A stretch of DNA of 64,000 nt from Heterodera schachtii (lineage: Eukaryota; Nematoda; Chromadorea; Rhabditida; Heteroderidae). The notes under the pieces are model-generated. The model had not been told where the DNA came from and did no database searches. It saw nothing but the letters and a program-made list of their open reading frames with translations. This document shows, piece by piece, positions 61,001 through 64,000 of this stretch. The DNA is taken from the NCBI GenBank assembly GCA_023374025.1, contig SIJG01000081.1, positions 428,083 through 492,082 of the forward strand, in the 5' to 3' direction. The position numbers and the translations under genes are program-made. Each line of letters starts with the position of its first letter. Within the stretch, counting starts at the first letter, position 1.

Positions 61001-64000
61001 AAATCCGAGGATTTTTTCATGAGGAAAATTCCAACAACAAAAAAAATATTTTGAAAAATTTTCAGCGATTTTTAAATTTTTCCAAAAAAATCACAAAAAA
61101 AAGCTTCAAAAAATTTTTTTTTTGAATTTTTCTAACAAAAAATCTGTGTATTTTTTCCTCAAAAATTTCTAATTATAATTTCTCGGCTTTTACAACTCAT
61201 TGTTTCGAATTCCTTGCCATGGAAAGCGCTAATATTAAAAAAAAAAAAATTCTTTAGCCGAGAACACCGACGACGAATACATTCTGATTGACACACCGCC
61301 CAAACGGAACGGCGCCGCCGCCGGTGTCACTCAAATTGGCGACCGTTTCCAAACGCGCATTGACATGGGCGGCGACTTTGAGTTTGTCACGGTGCCAATC
61401 GGTGGTGCCGCCGGGTGCAGCAGCGGCGGCGGTGCTGGTGGAGGCAACAATGGCACAATCAGCAAAGCTGTCGATGATCTGACAACAAATCTGTGCCCAC
61501 TGTTCAGGTGATGGATGACCCAATAATTTTTAAAAATGTTTTCACATAGACAATCAATTTTTAGAATCCCAAAATTTTCAGGAATTTTTTTTAATCCGGA
61601 TTTGCTTTAAAAATCATTTGAATTTTTTTTTAATAATTATTTTTTCAATAGTTTTTCCCATGGACAGTCAATTTTAGAGTTTACGAAAAAAATTTTTGAA
61701 CTTTCTTTATCCAAATTTTCTATAAAAAAAAACACCTCTGAATTTTTTTTTAATAATTAAAAATATTTTTTCAAGCGGTTTTCTCATCGTCATTCAATTT
61801 TTAAAACAGAATATTCAACAAAAAAATACAAAATTTTCATTAAAATGATTTTAAATTAAAAAACGAGCGATTTTGAAAAAAAAAAATTTTTTACTGACAA
61901 TAAAGCTTTTAGAATTTTCTTATTTGTTTTTCTTTTTTTGCAGGTTTGAAGTTGCGCTTTCGCTCGACATTTTTCTGTTCGGTGGCACTGACTTTGGCGA
62001 GTCGGCACGGACAATGGCACGCAAAACGTATTCCAAATGGAGTTGCAACAATTTGGACAGGCGCATGAGTGATGAGATTGGCTCCCAGGGCGGCAAATAT
62101 CGGGACCATACTGTATTTTGTTTATATGGAATAATCAAAATAATAATGAAAGATCCTAAATATTTAGGCCTATTGCCAAATGAAAAAAAAGGGAAGAAAA
62201 CTGGCATTTTTCAAATTTTTGATTTTTTTTTTTTGATTTTTTTTTTTTGATTTTTTTTTTTGCTGGCTTAATTTTTTCAGAAAATGGTTGTTTTATTGTC
62301 CCAAAAATTAGGGAACAGGACAAAATCACGCCGCCGAAATCACGCCGGCCGAAATCACGCCACTAGAAATTTTTAAAATTTTTTTTCAAACCTAGAATTT
62401 TTTCAAGAAAAAATCTCAGAAAATTTTTTTTATAAGAAATTTAGAGAAAAAAAAATTTAGAAAAATTTTCAGAGATTTTTTTTGAAATTTTATGAAAAAT
62501 ACTAAGTTTTTTCCGAAAATTTTCCAAAAAAACTTAATTTTTCGTGAAATTTTCTTATAAAAAAATTTTCTAAGATTTTTTTCTTGAAAAAATTCTAAGT
62601 TTGAAAAATTTTTTAAAAATTTCTAGCGGCGTGATTTTGTCCCGGCGTGATTTCGGCTGCGGGATTTTGTCTCGGCGGGATTTCGGCCGGCGTGATTTTG
62701 GGGTGCACCCAAAAATTACCCTCTCCCCTTTCAATATTTTTTGAAATTGCTTACGATTTCAAAATTCGAGTTCAACGGAAAAAATTCCAAAAAAAAAAAA
62801 ATTTACCCCTCCCATTGCTTTCAATGTTTTTGGAATTTGTTAGTATTTTAGAAATCCGAATCTATCAAAAAAATTAAATTTTTAAAATGTAATATTGATA
62901 GAAATATAAAAATATGTGACTTATTTTGCGCTAAATTTCAGGTGGTTGTCCAAGTGCATGTGTCCAAATTGTCATTTGTCAGCAAAGTGTTTGACAAAAG
63001 TTCGCCAATTCTGTCCTACAATAAGCTGAGAGTTGGCGAGTTCAAAGTGTTCGACCATTTGTCCATTTCGCACATCAATGAGATGATCCATCGCGTAATG
63101 TTTTTGCTTTTAAATAATTACTATTTTTTTTTGTCTTTTTTACTAAAAAATTTTCGCAATTTTCTCCGGTTTTTTTTATTGTTGGATCCGATAAACTGAC
63201 CAAAACCCTATCAAATCGACCATTTTTAAGCCAATCCAGTTATTTAGGGTCAGGTTTCCCCCTTGAACCGATTTCTAAAATTTAAATTTTCTTCATAATA
63301 AAAAAAAACATTTTTGGCACTGTCGCATTTCGATTTTTTCTTTAAACTGTAAAAATATATCAAAAAGTCTTTCATTTTTTTAAAGTAACTAACCATTTAA
63401 ATATTGCAATAAATTCTCGACCAACTTTTTTTTTTAACATTCAGTTGGAAGGGCCTCGTTCGGTGACCACCCCCTTCTTCTCCGGCTATCTGATTGAAGA
63501 CCCGTTACGTGAAGCAATTCTGCGCCTGTCGTTGGCCCCAATTCGGATGAACATTGACCAGGACACCATCGAATTTTTGATGGACTTCAAAACGGATGTG
63601 ATGCAAAGTCTGCGTGCCACATTCGACTTCCCGGTGACCCGGAGTCCAAAAAATGGTGCCGGCATTGGCAGCGGTTGTGGCATTGGCACCATTTCGGACG
63701 ACATCCCATTGATGGAAGTGGCCAAAGGCAGGGGGCCGGGAATGGCAAATAATGCCAACAATGCAACAACAACTAACAAAATGCCGCCAAAAACGGCGAG
63801 GGCACCGGGGAAGAAAAACAGTGGCAACAAAAAGAAGGGCACAAAAAATTTGAGCGGCAAATCGTCGCCGGATGGGCTTTATCCCACCAAATTGGCTGCT
63901 GCTAACAACAATAAGTCGTCGCCGGACCGAGGCGATCTGTGCGTGTCATTCAAAGTGCTCAAAACGAGGGACGAACTGTTGGTGGACGAGGAACATGAAG
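40050..64000 (+). CDS. atg-2: Autophagy-related protein 2 (ATG2), 5' complete, 3' end outside window
   Basis: Rod-like bridge protein that moves lipids from the ER to the growing autophagosome. Exons: 40050-40099, 40164-40294, 40747-40842, 41272-41337, 41794-42016, 42419-42517, 42664-42741, 42982-43142, 43727-44574, 45009-45366, 52250-52376, 52474-52587, 52975-53273, 53954-54150, 54226-54334, 54641-54911, 55441-55750, 56265-56524, 56717-56870, 56919-57124, 57518-57667, 57797-57879, 57955-58045, 58554-58808, 59597-59854, 60590-60848, 61258-61507, 61944-62112, 62942-63094, 63445 onward. The N-terminal chorein region reads ICRFLIQRYMGQYL, then VNGLQ-like GLQLTLTPLQ and SSFVGSIASSMELAK. Late conserved parts are FLFGGTDFG, GKYRDHT and EAILRLSLAPIRMNIDQD. 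ATG2 fits better than VPS13 throughout. Low-complexity Gly/Ser/His/Asn inserts occur in exons 9 and 18. Intron 10 is 6.9 kb because of an LTR insertion. Confidence 0.92.
43263..43535. mobile_element. MITE of the GGGTGCACCCC...TGTTCCC family in atg-2
   Basis: The left end reads GGGTACACCCCAAAATTACG and the right end GGCGGCGAAATTTTGTTCTG then TTCCC. The hairpin core is A/T only. Flanks TTTGTT and TTTATT suggest an imperfect target duplication. Confidence 0.65.
45545..45549. repeat. Target-site duplication, left copy (CAAAT)
   Basis: The same five bases occur at 51968-51972, directly outside the right LTR. A 5-bp duplication is usual for BEL/Pao and Gypsy insertions. Confidence 0.9.
45550..46088 (+). 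repeat. Left LTR (539 bp)
   Basis: Begins TGTCGCGGAAAGCGACATAA and ends TTGTCCATTCCGCGACA, so it also has a short inverted terminus (TGTCGCGG/CCGCGACA). Contains a TATA-like GTATAAAAG and an AATAAA 83 bp downstream (45834-45839). Confidence 0.95.
45751..45759 (+). promoter_or_regulatory. TATA box of the LTR promoter
   Basis: GTATAAAAG, identical at 51636-51644 in the right LTR, upstream of AATAAA. This is the expected U3/R arrangement. The right copy points into the rest of atg-2. Confidence 0.7.
46094..46111 (+). other. Probable primer-binding site
   Basis: TGGAGCCCCG starts five bases after the left LTR. A TGG start matches the CCA end of a tRNA; the primer tRNA was not identified. Confidence 0.5.
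46189..51360 (+). CDS. Gag-Env fusion polyprotein of the LTR element (1723 aa)
   Basis: One intact frame, ATG to TGA. Residues 1-140 form a charged, helical N terminus. Residues about 140-320 are like the DUF1759 Gag region of BEL/Pao (LPKFSGEPREWPLFWKLFE). Residues about 400-475 carry three zinc knuckles: CSLCGAVGHPPSRC, CFNCLLKGHKAQQC and CLKCGGKHHYMIC. A linker of roughly 150 residues replaces all of pol. Membrane segments lie near 632, 704, 834 and 906; the two pairs look duplicated. From about 920 to 1380 is a Cys-rich ectodomain resembling phlebovirus Gc, a class II fusogen, with a Cys/Trp/Gly/aromatic cluster near 1040-1075 and several Asn glycosylation sites. A membrane anchor sits near 1385 and another hydrophobic stretch near 1425. 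An Arg-rich tail of about 280 residues follows, of unknown role. The Env assignment is from family knowledge of nematode Cer-type elements. Confidence 0.88.
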   Translation: MSELLRITIAPIVKRLKLYIETAQENLTKDLTEQIKTDLLAERQNLCRAVSLLEKNNDKWEAVFHRVKGPALQEEEQNYKDYKPEGKAFMEWADQARGLVDTIDGALGLSEQGDVVHPAQVQQPAQNPPQVVVAPQRHEVMLPPISLPKFSGEPREWPLFWKLFETSVESLQIEDFKKHIYLLGCLPEKSVTRRAIDLYPPSDENYPRVVEILKKRFGDEKSIVETLQSELLHLPKPSDSVQSLRQFSESIERICQQLSDFGENEQNKFMASTIKSKLPYHLLTQVVEKEMHSGGTFDCSDLRKAITSIVEVKEEVQRCTQVFRGEEKPRNFPPQIQRNNFQGRETDFPPNQFRQGHWRPNNGRSNNVNDSVGMMSPQVDRSFLAMQKPPFSQRETGTRQTCSLCGAVGHPPSRCPKYSTSGTRRRRLANQRKCFNCLLKGHKAQQCDSPKRCLKCGGKHHYMICRYGDTPKGSTRQTTKETRTVQGKQSSKRRGEPPRSNKTNYSKICVSSGVEDKPSEGHAFDGNSTNGLVYVAKKSHALSTVCRVMVKRRNHQKMIENPVVFDQAYQTPSQSNLHIGEQNSPKLSSTEREFCGSKNNGNVFHSIFSIRIKRMDNKWEEILPNEAEQIALLWAFCLSISISLMVCSILRVLSFGLKVIALLMTQFKVSLLCFVIQKTPPFQQKRQREALPQYCTKRHILRKMAFIIICAGLFLLPVKGGTETSAYPTNQCNECKLICSNKGVLAKIPKEIRKVELCCSENCYIHENVHKLTYELPKEILLNDYQCQGHFWMDSKHMFKKDILCPAVDECILIECYLCMEQLANPTCYPLVSSMLAGGLCLSLMSISFMVYSILKVLFSGLHMIIWLIIQFIRPIVYFAVPNQQQRERRQRRTTSHNWTSQRVFRTTAFIVLFAVSLHQSVGAETVAIMAKSEKCFKNMTSMKCIVENSATLTMLPAGQTNTLLLKTEEGVLLGSIKIVLKALALECQSFTKAWQRSYEINILAGKRCPKMGSCEGNYCGEVRHNTSIPELNDTNGYPGNSFCLDSTAFWGNKCLLGGSACLFYRWYAKPKSKTVYEVIGCNSWEYVVYATIRLESMNEKAKSSDVFFYPGRTLKWNNISFTPIGVTFPPAPVLNSDFVYDGNTMALTREPLKIDFKCRNRQEAIEFNCSLGIQTCTDCLPDHSGGLVNCNCRSHNLEKLMESPERRLPLNIKNFQLRNGGRRILALTGFSPVQLNLQIEGLQMALELHQSLCTILPLNISGCYSCSTGAQFKYVCSTNFGNALAEITCDDGTHFSTKCDSNATIYQTILAFDKARIQTKCQTKCLAGKTPFEIAGTLHYAQYQQLEDFNSNLSKKQIGHSNWLNWNFDWKATLWSLIGLQSSLTFLMIIGVGIICLIIFIKISPFYRLWKLISWSLMRRDYGIVTVLLILYLAGGGSFGCGYAESRPVFPTTKKFFKHESPRTHKNDSSKIFDSESDHVIYVMANRIKGWEISHPTTFFKSDIREMPIPFREGPFFSARRVNIPENAEIIKDRFFEFGDPEIDQEERVPLRREPRVHRQTEPLSSWIERSHGSHWYETIRDRRIVDEDLRRELGRGATLIGEHFGRAVDIHFDGLTCYGPEGLYLSPGLTVLDHFVRLGLQVDPLTPCIQEYVGFSPHEGGMLVDLYPIELVSIRHRIRVAWRAPEENELHPPARYRAQSSDGHLENRPQRVVRRRPVNRW
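51435..51967 (+). repeat. Right LTR (533 bp)
   Basis: Identical by eye to the left LTR except for 6 bp missing in the ATATTTATATTT stretch. It is followed by the CAAAT duplication. A purine-rich GAGGCCCGGAGAA just before it may be the polypurine tract. Confidence 0.95.
53452..53770. repeat. Hairpin element with CCGCCGAAATT tandem cap
   Basis: GGAGCAGGACAAAACTCCGCC is followed by several CGCCGAAATTCCGC units, then an A+T hairpin. The right cap is missing or decayed. Related to the 59921 and 62311 elements; in an atg-2 intron. Confidence 0.55.
58130..58210. repeat. Short GGGACCGGG-type repeat
   Basis: GAGCGAGACCGGGACC and CGGGACCGGGAAAT fragment of the dispersed GGGAC/CCCGG repeat, in an atg-2 intron. 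Confidence 0.4.
59254..59542. repeat. Hairpin element with ACATTTGCGCC tandem cap
   Basis: The left end has ACATTTGCGCC twice; the right end has the inverse twice (GCGCAAATGT). Inner arms AAGCCCCTGATAGCTTAAAC and GTTTAAGCTATCAGG are also inverted. No target duplication seen. In an atg-2 intron. Confidence 0.7.
59921..60244. mobile_element. MITE of the GGGTGCACCCC...TGTTCCC family, perfect 8-bp duplication
   Basis: Begins GGGTGCATCCCAAAATCACG and ends GGGATTTTGTCATGTTCCC. GAATATGA flanks both sides (59913-59920 and 60245-60252). The core is two inverted A+T arms beginning CTAGAAATTTTT. Confidence 0.88.
62311..62710. mobile_element. MITE of the same family in opposite orientation, perfect 8-bp duplication
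   Basis: Begins GGGAACAGGACAAAATCACG and ends GTGATTTTGGGGTGCACCC, so it is inverted relative to the 59921 copy. AAAAATTA flanks both sides (62303-62310 and 62711-62718). Both ends carry expanded CGCCGAAATCA units. Confidence 0.88.

Noticed and set aside
40050..64000. VPS13 as the identity of the large plus-strand gene
   Set aside because: Both families share the N-terminal chorein region, but the C-terminal blocks (GGTDFG, RDHT, LRLSLAPIRMNIDQD) and overall exon content fit ATG2.
1..64000. CRISPR arrays, bacterial operons or a defence island
   Set aside because: Exon-intron structure, eukaryotic tRNA and splice sites show a nuclear genome. Tandem repeats here lack constant repeat/variable spacer structure.

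Overview
This is eukaryotic nuclear DNA: strongly A+T-rich, with short exons, many introns and no bacterial-style operons. A nematode is the best fit. The window carries a recently inserted BEL/Pao-type LTR retroelement whose envelope resembles the phlebovirus-like glycoproteins of nematode Cer elements. It also has very dense introns, GC-AG splice sites and many small foldback transposons. A tylenchid plant parasite such as a cyst nematode is a guess, not a conclusion.

Layout, left to right. (1) The 3' part of a divergent 14-3-3 gene (+, to 2074). (2) An unidentified multi-exon gene (-, 2764-8332). (3) Complete ribosomal protein L35 (+, 8948-10668). (4) An SGSM3/RUTBC3-type Rab GTPase-activating protein with TBC, SH3 and RUN parts (-, 11108-20088). 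One intron holds an initiator tRNA-Met gene on the opposite strand, and the SH3 exon has an apparent 1-nt frameshift. (5) A 4-kb gene-free block of nested inverted-repeat elements and a GA microsatellite. (6) A complete trifunctional C1-tetrahydrofolate synthase (MTHFD1 type; -, 24114-35774), with 22 inferred coding exons whose reading phase closes at 950 codons. (7) A 4.3-kb intergenic stretch with one MITE showing a clear target-site duplication. (8) The autophagy lipid-transfer protein ATG2 (+, from 40050 off the right edge), 30 inferred exons.

Intron 10 of atg-2 contains the most striking object: a 6.4-kb LTR element (45550-51967, 5-bp target duplication, near-identical LTRs). Its only ORF (1723 codons) joins Gag (DUF1759-like region plus three zinc knuckles) directly to a class II, phlebovirus-Gc-like envelope. 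Protease, reverse transcriptase, RNase H and integrase are all missing.

The host genes are unrelated housekeeping and trafficking genes, not a pathway. Introns and spacers are packed with hairpin elements. One family of about 270-400 bp has asymmetric ends and 8-bp target duplications; at least four copies are recognisable and three of these lie in or next to atg-2 exons. Exon boundaries were read by eye from splice sites, reading phase and remembered family conservation, so they need transcript support.
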